NCBI RefSeq assembly: GCF_036013955.1
Contig: NZ_CP107903.1
Span: 682,001-746,000 of the forward strand
Reading direction: 5' to 3'
From: Streptomyces sp. NBC_00459
GTDB lineage: Bacteria > Actinomycetota > Actinomycetes > Streptomycetales > Streptomycetaceae
DNA length: 64,000 nt
In this document: positions 25,913-34,014 of the stretch, one piece after another
Position numbering within the stretch: the first letter of the stretch is position 1
How the letters are laid out: every line of letters starts with the position of its first letter
Made by a program: the position numbers and the translations under genes
The notes under the pieces: generated by a model
What the model saw: only the letters and a program-made list of their open reading frames with translations
Databases searched by the model: none
What the model was told of the DNA's origin: nothing

Positions 25913-26734
25913 TCATCCCCGCAGTCCTCCCGCGAAGCCGTTGATGATGCTGCGCTGCAGCAGGAAGTAGACGAGCAGGACGGGCAGGACGCTGATCACC
26001 AGTGCGGCGAAGATGAGGTTCCAGTCGGTGACGTACTGGCCGACGAAGCCGGCGATCGCGACCGGCATGGTCTGTCTGTCACTGCCGCTCAGGTACAGCA
26101 CCGGGGTGAAGAAGTCGTTCCACACGGCCACGGTGTTGAGCACCAGGGCGGTGACCGTGACCGGTTTGAGCATCGGCAGGACCACGTACCGGAATCCCTG
26201 CAGCGGGGTGCAGCCGTCGAGCAGTGCCGCGTCCTCGAAGTCGCGGGGCAGGGCACGCAGGAAGCCGACGTAGAGGAAGACGGTGAACGGCACCTGCAGG
26301 CCGGAGTAGAAGAGGACCAGCGCCCACGGAGTGCCGAGCAGGCCCAGGTCGCGCATGGTCTGGTAGAGGGGCAGCGAGGCGAGTTGGAAGGGGAGGACGA
26401 GGCCGATGAGGAAGCCCAGGTAGGTGCCCCGGGACCAGCGAGTTGTGGCACGCGCCAGGGGGTACGCCGCGAGCGAGGAGACCGCCAGCACGATCACGAC
26501 GCTGCACACCGTCACCAGCACACTGTTGGACAACGCCCCGCCGAGCGCGCCCTGTTGCCAGGCCTGGGTGAAGTTGTGCAGCGTGGGAGAGGTGGTCGGG
26601 CTGATCGGTGACGAGGTGTCCGACGCCGGCCGCAGGGCGAGATTGACCAGGACGTACACCGGGAAACCGACGACCAGGGCGATGGCGATCATCGTGAGTT
26701 CCAGCGCGAGAGTGCGGGGGCGGTAGCGGTTCAC
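25913..26734 (-). CDS. Carbohydrate ABC transporter permease (MalG type)
   Basis: A 273-residue six-helix permease. The EAA loop with conserved Gly is LPRDFEDAALLDGCTPLQGFRYVVLPML, which contacts the ATPase. The N-terminal helix ALELTMIAIALVVGFPVYVLV and the C-terminal RSIINGFAGGLRG end are typical of MalG. ATG 26734 overlaps the upstream permease stop by 4 nt. No ATPase gene is present; Streptomyces importers of this kind commonly use the shared MsiK ATPase. Confidence 0.92.
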   Translation of the reverse strand: MNRYRPRTLALELTMIAIALVVGFPVYVLVNLALRPASDTSSPISPTTSPTLHNFTQAWQQGALGGALSNSVLVTVCSVVIVLAVSSLAAYPLARATTRWSRGTYLGFLIGLVLPFQLASLPLYQTMRDLGLLGTPWALVLFYSGLQVPFTVFLYVGFLRALPRDFEDAALLDGCTPLQGFRYVVLPMLKPVTVTALVLNTVAVWNDFFTPVLYLSGSDRQTMPVAIAGFVGQYVTDWNLIFAALVISVLPVLLVYFLLQRSIINGFAGGLRG

Positions 26735-27735
26735 GACGTGGCCCTCTCGTTGCGGGTCAGCACGGTGTACTGACCGGTCGAGACGACGGCCACGATGATC
26801 GTGAGGACGACCGCGAGGGCGACGCTGTAGCCGAACTCCCCGAGCGTGAAGGCGTCTTTGTAGATCAGCGTCGAGAGGGTGTCGGTCGCGTGTCCCGGCC
26901 CACCGCCCGTCAACGCGTACACCTGGTCGAAGAGTTTGATCCCGCCGATGATCGACAGCATCAGGTTGATGGTGAGGGCCGGGGCGAGCAGTGGCCGGGT
27001 GACCGACCAGAACCGCCGGACGTGGCCCGCGCCGTCGATCGCCGCGGCCTCATGGACCTCCTTGGGCACCGACTGGAGCCCCGCGAGGAAGATCACCATC
27101 GAGTAGCCCGCGAACTGCCAGACGATCACTCCGACCACCGACCACAGCGCGACCGTCGGACTGCCCAGCCAGTCCTGTCGCAGGCCGTCCAGCCCTGCCG
27201 CGTCCAGCAGGCTGTTGACCGCGCCGTCGGGACCGAGCAGGTTGCGCCAGAGGTAGGCGGTGACGATCGGGGTGATCACGGCCGGGGCGAAGAGGACGAC
27301 TCTGAGCAGGTTGCGGGACCTGATGGCCGAGTTGACCCCGAGTGCGAGCAGCAGGCCCAGTGCGTTCTGGATGACCGTGATGGACCCGGCGATCAGCAGC
27401 GTGTGCCGGATGGCCCGCGTCGCGTCGGGATCGCGGAACAGCTCGGAGAAGTTGGCGAGCCCCACGAAGGAGAAGTGGGGATCCAGACCGTCCCAGTCGG
27501 TGAAGGCGTAGTGGACACCGCGGACGCTCGGCACCAGGACGACGAAGGCGAACAGCAGCACGGCCGGCAGTGCGAACCACCAGGGCGGTGTGGTTCGCGC
27601 CCGCCCCCGCATCCGGCCCCGGACCCGGACCCGGGAAACCTGTTCGACTTCCGGAAGCCGTTCGTGGTCCGGACGTCGGCCGTGGTCCGGAAGCCGGTCA
27701 TGGTCCGGAAGCCTGTCGTGCGGGGCCGTGGTCAC
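26731..27735 (-). CDS. Carbohydrate ABC transporter permease (MalF type)
   Basis: A 334-residue permease. The first membrane helix is PPWWFALPAVLLFAFVVLVPSV, and the EAA loop is VPKEVHEAAAIDGAGHVRRFWSVTRPLL. The N-terminus is odd: about 23 residues (7-28) consist of hexapeptide repeats of the form R-L/R-P-D-H-x before the helix. GTG 27735 is fixed by GGAGGGAGG. First gene of the importer-rhamnosidase operon, with a perfect palindrome 17 bp upstream of its start. Confidence 0.92.
   Translation of the reverse strand: MTTAPHDRLPDHDRLPDHGRRPDHERLPEVEQVSRVRVRGRMRGRARTTPPWWFALPAVLLFAFVVLVPSVRGVHYAFTDWDGLDPHFSFVGLANFSELFRDPDATRAIRHTLLIAGSITVIQNALGLLLALGVNSAIRSRNLLRVVLFAPAVITPIVTAYLWRNLLGPDGAVNSLLDAAGLDGLRQDWLGSPTVALWSVVGVIVWQFAGYSMVIFLAGLQSVPKEVHEAAAIDGAGHVRRFWSVTRPLLAPALTINLMLSIIGGIKLFDQVYALTGGGPGHATDTLSTLIYKDAFTLGEFGYSVALAVVLTIIVAVVSTGQYTVLTRNERATS
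27652..27717 (-). repeat. In-frame 18-bp tandem repeats in the permease N-terminus
   Basis: About 3.5 degenerate 18-bp units (core CTTCCGGACCATGAC on the minus strand) encode DRLPDHDRLPDHGRRPDHERLP. The repeats keep frame and sit in the cytoplasmic tail. Confidence 0.75.
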
Positions 27736-27751
27736 CGGTGAACCTCCCTCC

Positions 27752-27765
27752 TTGAATCGATTCAA
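27752..27765. promoter_or_regulatory. 14-bp palindrome upstream of the importer operon
   Basis: TTGAATCGATTCAA is a perfect palindrome 17 bp from the start codon at 27735, a plausible LacI or other repressor operator overlapping the leader. Confidence 0.55.
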
Positions 27766-27869
27766 TACCGCCGCCCGGCAGGGCTGTGATCAGCGGGGCG
27801 CATGGAGAGCGGCCGTCGCCGCCGGCTGCCGGACGGTGAGGTCCGACGTCATGTCGATGGTGCCGTCAG

Positions 27870-27922
27870 CCCGATGGGTAACGTTGCCCATCGGGTGTGG
27901 CCAGACCCTAGAGAGGGTCTGG
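27870..27922. promoter_or_regulatory. Two large dyads in the divergent importer/LacI promoter region
   Basis: The dyad at 27870-27895 has arms CCCGATGGG and CCCATCGGG around a central AACGTT (12 of 13 base pairs). A second dyad at 27901-27922 has 9-bp arms CCAGACCCT and AGGGTCTGG around AGAG. They lie between the importer operon and the LacI gene at 28056 and are strong operator candidates. The 11-mer AACGTTGCCCA from the first recurs upstream of the binding protein at 29270. The region 27736-28055 holds no gene. Confidence 0.65.
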
Positions 27923-28055
27923 CGTGACGTCAAGATGCCGCGCACGCTGCACGATTGTTACGACGGTGGCCCCGCGCAGCCGTGACAAGGCGTCCACCGG
28001 GTCACAGGCCCGTCCGTAGACTCGGCGACAGTCGTTCCCAGGGAAAAGGAATCGA

Positions 28056-29093
28056 ATGGAGCCGCCAGCACGACGCCGTCGCGTCACGATCGTCGATGTC
28101 GCACGCCACGCGCAGGTGTCCACCACCGCGGTGTCCAAGGTGCTGCGCAACGCGTACGGGGCCAGCCCCGAGATGCGCGCGAAGGTGCGCCGCGCGATCG
28201 ACGAACTCGGCTACCGGCCGAACGCGGGCGCCAGAAGTCTCCGCGGGCAGACGTACACCATCGGCGTGATGCTGCCCGACATCCGCAATCCCTTCTTCCC
28301 CGATGTGCTCGACGGCATCACCGACCGGCTGGGGGACACGGAGTACCAGGTGCTCCTGGGCCCCGGCTGCAACGGCGAGAAGGAGGAGGCGCGGGTCACC
28401 GAGGCGATGCTGGACCACGGCATGGACGGCCTCATCCTGGTCGCCCCGGTCTCACCCCGCAGCCACCTCGAACACGTCGCCTCCTCCGTGCCGACCGTGG
28501 TCGTCGGCCGGCACGGATCGTCTCCGCTGTACGACACGGTGGTCGACGACGATGTCGAGGGCGCATCCCTGACCGTCGGCCATCTCGTCGGTCTCGGGCA
28601 TCGCCGCATCGCCCACATCGAGCATCACGAGACCGACCCGATACGCCTCGTGGAAATGCCCAACGCCCGCCGCGCAGACGGATACCGGCAGGCCATGCGG
28701 ATGTTCGGGCTCGGGGAGTGGATCGATGTGGTCTCCACGACCTACACCCAGGAAGGCGGTTACCGGGGCGCGCAGGAGTTGCTGGCCCGACCCGTGGTTC
28801 CCACCGCCGTCTTCGCCGGGGCGGACATCGTGGCCATGGGCGTCCTGGAGGCGATCAACGAAGCCGGGCTCACTGTTCCCGGCGACATCTCGGTGGCCGG
28901 CTACGACAACACCACCTTCGCCGCGCTCGGCCCGATCTCGCTGACCAGCGTCGACCAGGCGGGCCACGAGATCGGCAGGAACGCCGCCCGCCTGCTCCTG
29001 GAGCGGCTCGCCGACCGGCACAAACCCACGGGCCAGGTCCGTCTGTCCCCCACTCTGGTGCCGCGCCGGACCACGAACCGGCCACCGGAGTAG
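28056..29093 (+). CDS. LacI-family transcriptional regulator
   Basis: A 345-residue repressor with HTH VTIVDVARHAQVSTTAVSKVLRNAYGASP at about residues 10-38 and hinge NAGARSLRGQTYTIG. The effector domain has GLILVAPVSP, TYTQEGGYRGAQELL, VFAGADIVAMGVLEAI and LTSVDQAGHEIGRNAA. It closely resembles the LacI at 16769. It is divergent from the importer-rhamnosidase operon and upstream of another binding protein gene; shared operator sequence suggests it controls both sides. Confidence 0.92.
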   Translation: MEPPARRRRVTIVDVARHAQVSTTAVSKVLRNAYGASPEMRAKVRRAIDELGYRPNAGARSLRGQTYTIGVMLPDIRNPFFPDVLDGITDRLGDTEYQVLLGPGCNGEKEEARVTEAMLDHGMDGLILVAPVSPRSHLEHVASSVPTVVVGRHGSSPLYDTVVDDDVEGASLTVGHLVGLGHRRIAHIEHHETDPIRLVEMPNARRADGYRQAMRMFGLGEWIDVVSTTYTQEGGYRGAQELLARPVVPTAVFAGADIVAMGVLEAINEAGLTVPGDISVAGYDNTTFAALGPISLTSVDQAGHEIGRNAARLLLERLADRHKPTGQVRLSPTLVPRRTTNRPPE

Positions 29094-29117
29094 CTCGCCG
29101 ACCCGAGCCGCACGGGC

Positions 29118-29168
29118 ATTCAACCGTTCGGTTGAATGCGCGATTCCACCCATGGAAAACGTTGCCCA
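29118..29168. promoter_or_regulatory. Operators upstream of the binding protein gene at 29270
   Basis: ATTCAACCGTTCGGTTGAAT (29118-29137) is a dyad with 9-bp perfect arms around TT. At 29158-29168 AACGTTGCCCA repeats the core of the dyad at 27870-27895, again next to a CCCATGG-type left arm. The likely reader is the adjacent LacI protein. Confidence 0.55.
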
Positions 29169-29269
29169 CCGATGGATGGCGGCACAGGATGGAGGCCGCC
29201 CGACTCCCCTGGCCGTCCCCGGGCGTCGGAGCGCTTCTTCGTCACCCCCCATCAGAGAGGCCCCCCAGC

Positions 29270-30409
29270 GTGCCCAGCTTCCTCAGCAGACGACGTGTCC
29301 TCGCAACCGGAGCGGGTGCCGCCCTCGGTGTCGGCGCGGTCACCGCGAACGCCGCCCCGGCGTCCGCCTCCCCCGTCACCTCCCACGGCACCACCCGGGG
29401 TGAGGAGAGCAGAACCCTCGACGAGCTCTACCGGACCGCTCTGGCGGAGGGCGGCAAGCTCGTCGTCTACGCCGGCGGCGACACCCCCACCCAGCAGGAC
29501 GGCACCAAGGCTGCCTTCAAGGCCCGCTTCCCGGACCTCGACCTGACGCTGGTCGTCGACTACAGCAAGTACCACGACGTCCGCGTCGACAACCAGTTCG
29601 CCACCGACACCCTCGTTCCGGACGTCGTCCAGTTCCAGACCCTTCAGGACTTCGACCGCTGGAAGGCGCAGGGCCGTCTGCTGCACTACAAGCCCGCCGG
29701 GTTCTCGAAGGTCTACGACAGGTTCAAGGACCCGCAGGGCGCGTGGGTGGCCACCGGTGCCATCGCCTTCAGCTTCATGTACGACACGGCGAAGGCCGGC
29801 TCGAAGACACCGCTCACCCCGCGCGACCTCGTCGACCCGAAGTGGAAGGGCCGGATCGCCTCCTCCTTCCCGCACGACGACGACGCGGTGCTCTACCTCT
29901 TCACGCTGTACGCCCGGAAGTACGGCTGGGACTGGGTGGCGAGGTTCGCCGCCCAGGACGTGCGGTTCGCCCGCGGCAGCAACTCCCCGGGCGACGCCGT
30001 CTTCGGCGGCCAGAAGACGATCGGCGTCGGCACCGCGGGGTCAGCGGTCAGCACTTCTCCCGTGACGTTCGCCATCGGCGCCGGCCATCCGTTCATGGCC
30101 TGGGGCCAGCGCACGGCCGTCCTCAAGCAGGCGAAGAACACCACGGCCGCCAAGCTGTTCCTCAACTGGCAGCTGTCGAAGGAGATGCAGAACGGCTCCT
30201 TCAACGGCTGGTCCGTCCGCACCGACGTCACTCCCCCGGCAGGTCTGAAGCCGATCTGGGAGTACCCCGACGCCCACGTGGACGGCTTCCCCCGCTTCAT
30301 GTCCGACCGAGCCGAGGTGGAACGCTGGAAGCAGACCTTCGCCCTGTACTTCGGCGAGGTCAAGGGCGACCCGACACCCGGCTGGCTCGGGCTGCACCCG
30401 GGGGCGTAG
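29270..30409 (+). CDS. Tat-exported ABC substrate-binding protein (family 1, iron/organophosphate-like fold)
   Basis: A 379-residue binding protein. Tat motif LSRRRVLATGAGAALGVGAVTANA is followed by Ala cleavage sites; there is no lipobox. The body (LYRTALAEGGKLVVYAGGD, GTKAAFKARFPDLDLTLVVDYSKYHD, PRDLVDPKWKGRI, LFLNWQLSKEMQ) resembles FbpA/PotD-type proteins more than maltose-type ones. No permease or ATPase follows, so it is an orphan; the ligand is unknown. GTG 29270 lacks a strong Shine-Dalgarno. Confidence 0.87.
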   Translation: MPSFLSRRRVLATGAGAALGVGAVTANAAPASASPVTSHGTTRGEESRTLDELYRTALAEGGKLVVYAGGDTPTQQDGTKAAFKARFPDLDLTLVVDYSKYHDVRVDNQFATDTLVPDVVQFQTLQDFDRWKAQGRLLHYKPAGFSKVYDRFKDPQGAWVATGAIAFSFMYDTAKAGSKTPLTPRDLVDPKWKGRIASSFPHDDDAVLYLFTLYARKYGWDWVARFAAQDVRFARGSNSPGDAVFGGQKTIGVGTAGSAVSTSPVTFAIGAGHPFMAWGQRTAVLKQAKNTTAAKLFLNWQLSKEMQNGSFNGWSVRTDVTPPAGLKPIWEYPDAHVDGFPRFMSDRAEVERWKQTFALYFGEVKGDPTPGWLGLHPGA

Positions 30410-30566
30410 AGGTGGTGGGGCGGGGCGTCGGCCGATGCTGCGACAGCGGCCACGGGTGAACCGGCGCCCCGCTCTCCCGTGGGCACCGGCGCCTGCCGAC
30501 GCGCTGACCGACGTACCCGTCAAGTGGAGCTCTGCCCGGGGAGAGGCTGCTCACTGTTTCCCTCGA

Positions 30567-31685
30567 TCAGACCTCGGCCAGAGGAAGCGTCACTTCGAAG
30601 CGACAGCCGCCGGGGACATTGCGTACGGCGGCCTGTCCGCGGTGTGCCTCGACGATGCCGCGGACGATGGCGAGACCGAGGCCGGCGCCGGCCGGCGGCG
30701 TGCGGGCATGCGTGCCGCGCCAGCCGGTGTCGAAGACTCGTGGCAGGTCGTCGTCCGGGATGCCACCGCAGCCGTCGGTGACGGACACGACGACACCGTC
30801 GTGGGATCGCTCGGCGGCGACCGCGACCGTACCGTCCGAGGGTGTCCGGTGGATCGCGTTGACCAGCAGATTGCTCAGCACACGGCTCATCTCCTTGCCG
30901 TCGACCTCGACCGGCACCGGCTCGATGCGATCACCGATCAGACATACGCCGTGCTCTCGGGCGAGGGCGTCCGCTCCCGCGAGGGCGTCGCCGACGAGGT
31001 CGTACATGGAGATGCGCGAAGGTGAGAGGGCGAGCGCCCCGGCGTGGATACGGGAGAGCTCGAAGAGGTCCCCCACCATGTCGTTGAGACGTTCGACTTC
31101 CGTGCGCATCTGGCGGAGGTAGCGGTCGGGTTCGGCGGCGACGCCGTCCTCCAGGGCCTCGGACATGGCGCGCAGCCCGGCGAGCGGGGTGCGCAGATCG
31201 TGCGAGATCCACGCGACCAGTTCGCGTCTCGATGTCTCCAGTGCGCGCTCGCGGTCCCGGGATGTGGCGAGCTTCGCACTGGTGCTGGCCAACTCCCGGC
31301 TCAGCGCGGCGAGTTCGGCGTTCGCCGAGCCGTCCGGAGCAGCGAAATGGCCGCCGTCGCCGAAGGAACGGGCAGCCGCGGTGAGCGCCCTGCTGCCGGC
31401 CACGACCCAACGTCCGAGCAGCAGGGCGACAGCCAGGGAGACGAGCGCTGCCATCGCCACGACCATGGTGACGACGGTCAGATCGTGCGCGGACAGGAAC
31501 ATGGCCCTCGCCACGGCCAGTGTGCCCGCGAGCATGGCCGTCACTGCCACGGCCGCGACCACAGCCAGGGACGTGGTCAGTGAGCGTCGCCGGATCAGCC
31601 ACAGGACACCCGCCCCGAGCAGCCCCGCCACAACGGCGCCGAGAAAGGCGAACAGAGCGATCAGCAGGAAGTCGCGCGTGGTCAT
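30567..31685 (-). CDS. Sensor histidine kinase
   Basis: A 372-residue membrane kinase. Two N-terminal helices (residues about 6-30 and 38-60) and a third near 72-92 lead to a HAMP-like linker. Dimerisation and phosphoacceptor motif is WISHDLRTPLAGL with His162. The ATPase domain shows N box NLLVNAIHRTPSDG, G1 VTDGCGGIPDDDLPRVFDTG and G2 GAGLGLAIV. It has only a very short extracytoplasmic loop, suggesting membrane or intramembrane sensing. ATG 31685 overlaps the regulator stop by 4 nt. Confidence 0.92.
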   Translation of the reverse strand: MTTRDFLLIALFAFLGAVVAGLLGAGVLWLIRRRSLTTSLAVVAAVAVTAMLAGTLAVARAMFLSAHDLTVVTMVVAMAALVSLAVALLLGRWVVAGSRALTAAARSFGDGGHFAAPDGSANAELAALSRELASTSAKLATSRDRERALETSRRELVAWISHDLRTPLAGLRAMSEALEDGVAAEPDRYLRQMRTEVERLNDMVGDLFELSRIHAGALALSPSRISMYDLVGDALAGADALAREHGVCLIGDRIEPVPVEVDGKEMSRVLSNLLVNAIHRTPSDGTVAVAAERSHDGVVVSVTDGCGGIPDDDLPRVFDTGWRGTHARTPPAGAGLGLAIVRGIVEAHRGQAAVRNVPGGCRFEVTLPLAEV

Positions 31686-32431
31686 ACCGCCTCCTCGAAC
31701 GGCGTGGCATCGAAGCGGTAACCCACTCCCCATACCGTCTGAATGAGCTGCGGCCGGGCCGGGTCGTCCTCCACCTTTCCCCGCAGCCGACGTACATGGA
31801 CGGTGACGGTGGACAGGTCACCGAAGTCCCAGCCCCACACCTCACGCATCAGTTCTTCGCGGCTGTAGGCGCGGCCGTGGTTGCGCAGGAGGAAGACGAG
31901 GAGGTCGAACTCGCGGAGTGTGAGGCTGAGTTCGGCACCGTTCTTGGTGGCACGCCGGGCGGCGGGGTCGACGGTGATGCCCGCCCCGTGCACCGGGTGG
32001 GCTGCCGCGGCGGGCCGGGTCCGGCGCAGTACCGACTCGACCCGCAGCACCAGCTCACGGGGGCTGAAGGGCTTCGTGACGTAGTCGTCGGCGCCCACTT
32101 CGAGGCCCAGGATCCGGTCGCCCTCGTCGCCGCGGGCGGTGAGCATGATGACCGGCACGGGTCCGCGGGCCCGAATCCGGCGGCACACCTCCAGGCCGTC
32201 CATGCCGGGCAGCATCAGGTCGAGCACGACCAGGTCCGGCCGGTTCGCGGCGGCCCGCACCAGTGCGGACGGCCCGTCACCGGCCCGTTCCACGTCGTAA
32301 CCGGCTCGGTCGAGATAGCCGGAGACGACCTCGGCGACCGTTGGGTCGTCGTCCACGACCAGGACGCGCATCCCGCCCCCACGCTCACGTGGGGCAAGCT
32401 CGGAACCTGCGGATTCGTGCGGCTGCTGCAT
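31682..32431 (-). CDS. OmpR/PhoB-family response regulator
   Basis: A 249-residue regulator. The receiver domain has MRVLVVDDD, phosphoacceptor Asp71 in PDLVVLDLMLPGMDG, and Lys in YVTKPFSPREL. A C-terminal winged helix follows: LTLREFDLLVFLLRNHGRAYSREELMREVWGW and VHVRRLRGKVED. An alternative start at 32371 (MRVLVVDDD) has a better GGGGGCGGG site and would give 229 residues. It is cotranscribed with the kinase, and a direct repeat suited to this family lies 50 bp upstream. Confidence 0.92.
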   Translation of the reverse strand: MQQPHESAGSELAPRERGGGMRVLVVDDDPTVAEVVSGYLDRAGYDVERAGDGPSALVRAAANRPDLVVLDLMLPGMDGLEVCRRIRARGPVPVIMLTARGDEGDRILGLEVGADDYVTKPFSPRELVLRVESVLRRTRPAAAAHPVHGAGITVDPAARRATKNGAELSLTLREFDLLVFLLRNHGRAYSREELMREVWGWDFGDLSTVTVHVRRLRGKVEDDPARPQLIQTVWGVGYRFDATPFEEAV

Positions 32432-32480
32432 GCCCCCAGCTTCCCACCGGCCTCGCCTCCGTGCGGTACGGCCGACCCGA

Positions 32481-32496
32481 CGTCCGCGTTTCGTAA
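32481..32496 (-). promoter_or_regulatory. Direct-repeat site A (response-regulator type)
   Basis: CGTCC-GCGTTT-CGTAA on the plus strand is two half-sites at 11-bp spacing, one helical turn, as used by OmpR-family regulators. It lies 50 bp upstream of the regulator start at 32431 and matches sites B (33952) and C (38964). Confidence 0.6.
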
Positions 32497-32548
32497 GAAC
32501 CTGGGCGGCACTGTCCGTGGCGACTCGAACCGGGGCCTGTCGCGAGTG

Positions 32549-33901
32549 TCACCACCCCGTCAGCAGCAGGTGGTTGAGGAGCAGGGCGAGTACGGCCTGT
32601 GCGGTGAGCCAGGCGCGTGGCCGGGTCAGGAGTGCGCACGCCGGGAGCAGCCACAGGGCGAAAGGCAGCCAGATGCGCTCCGTCTCCGCCTTGCTCATGC
32701 CGGAGAGGTCGGCGGTGAGCAGGGCGAGCAGCGCGGCGAACACCAGGAGGGCGAGCCTGGATTCGGGGGCGTCCACTGCTGTACGCAGACGCCTGCGGAA
32801 GCCCTCGCGCACCGCAGCCGCGCCGGCCCGCCGCAGGCCCGCGACCGTCGCCGGACCCACGACCAGAGCCGTGCACGCGAGGTTGGCCCACACCCAGTAG
32901 CCGTACGGCCGGACGCCGCCGGCTCCTTGGTAGTAGCGGGTGACGAGCAGGTGATAGGCCTCCCACCAGTCGAAGCCCGCGAAGGTGAAGGCGGCCGGGA
33001 CGACCACGAGTCCGGCGAGGAGGTACGGGAGCGGACGCAGCCGTCGGGAGCCGAGCAGCAGGGCGGCGCCGGCGATCACCGCGAACAGTGTCAGTCCGTA
33101 CGAGAGATACGCGGTGAGGCCGAAGAGGAGTCCGGAGGCGAGGCCCGTCGCTCCTGGCCGGTGTCCGGTGACCGCGAGGGCGAGGAAGGCGACGGCCCAG
33201 GCGGCGACCGCCGCGAAGTACCCGTCCGCGGAGGTGCCCATCCACACGGCCGCCGGAGCCAGGACCAGGAAAGGTGCGGCACGGCGGGCGAGCGCCTCCC
33301 CGCACAGCGCGCGCACGGTGACGAGCACCGCCACCGCCGCTGTCGCCCCGGCGATGATGCACCAGACGCCCGCCCAGGCCCCGCCGCCCAGCCCGATCCG
33401 GTCGAGGAGGACGAACGTGAGGGTGGCCCCGGGCGGATGCCCGGCGACATGCGCGGGCCACGCGTCGGGTGAGTGGATCAGGATGTGGCGGGTGAAGTCC
33501 CGCAGGGCGGCGGGGATGTCGTCGAAGCGGTTGACGGGTTCGATGACCTGGAGGTACTCGTACCTGGTCGTCAGCCGCCGGGCGATGCCGCGCTGCCATC
33601 CGTCGATCAGGGCGAGCGAGAACGTCCATGCCATGGCGGTTCCGCATGTGGTGACCAGCAGCGCGCGCCAGGGCAGCCGGGCGGCGAGGAGCGGCCCGTA
33701 CGCGACGACGGCTACGGCCACGACGATCGCGGCGGGGGTGCCGGGGCCGACATGCGGCTCCCAATGGCCGTACAGGGGAGGCCGGCTCACACGAAGGGTT
33801 CCGTAGCGGTCCTGGACGGCGGTACCGATCACAGCGGCCGTCGTGACGAGCAGCGCTGCGGCCAGGGCCGCGGACAGGTCGCGGAGATGATCACGGTTCA
33901 C
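32549..33901 (-). CDS. Polytopic membrane protein, putative GT-C type glycosyltransferase
   Basis: A 450-residue protein with roughly ten hydrophobic spans. A first-loop acidic region is visible (DGWQRGIARRLTTRYEYLQ, INRFDDIPAALRDF) followed by HVAGHPPGATLTFVLLDRIG, a pattern of GT39/ArnT-like polyprenyl-linked sugar transferases. The HPPG motif is common in that actinobacterial group. The donor and acceptor are unknown. It is divergent from the molybdopterin oxidoreductase and shares its operator region. Confidence 0.75.
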   Translation of the reverse strand: MNRDHLRDLSAALAAALLVTTAAVIGTAVQDRYGTLRVSRPPLYGHWEPHVGPGTPAAIVVAVAVVAYGPLLAARLPWRALLVTTCGTAMAWTFSLALIDGWQRGIARRLTTRYEYLQVIEPVNRFDDIPAALRDFTRHILIHSPDAWPAHVAGHPPGATLTFVLLDRIGLGGGAWAGVWCIIAGATAAVAVLVTVRALCGEALARRAAPFLVLAPAAVWMGTSADGYFAAVAAWAVAFLALAVTGHRPGATGLASGLLFGLTAYLSYGLTLFAVIAGAALLLGSRRLRPLPYLLAGLVVVPAAFTFAGFDWWEAYHLLVTRYYQGAGGVRPYGYWVWANLACTALVVGPATVAGLRRAGAAAVREGFRRRLRTAVDAPESRLALLVFAALLALLTADLSGMSKAETERIWLPFALWLLPACALLTRPRAWLTAQAVLALLLNHLLLTGW

Positions 33902-33951
33902 ACCGGCACGCTAGGCCGCGGTCGGCCGGACAGGGCTCCGGCAGGCCATGA

Positions 33952-33967
33952 CGTCAGCGTTTCGTCA
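33952..33967. promoter_or_regulatory. Direct-repeat site B in the divergent promoter
   Basis: CGTCA-GCGTTT-CGTCA: two identical pentamers at 11-bp spacing, midway (48-51 bp) between the starts at 33901 and 34015. The flanks also form a CATGACG/CGTCATG dyad (33947-33969). Best copy of the site shared with 32481 and 38964. Confidence 0.65.
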
Positions 33968-34014
33968 TGAGTCGCATGCCCTGTTCCCCGCGTGTCCCGG
34001 CCTACGGTCGGAAC

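Noticed and set aside
31520..33472. A 650-codon plus-strand frame
   Set aside because: It is antisense to the kinase, regulator and membrane protein genes; composition is that of a GC-rich shadow frame.
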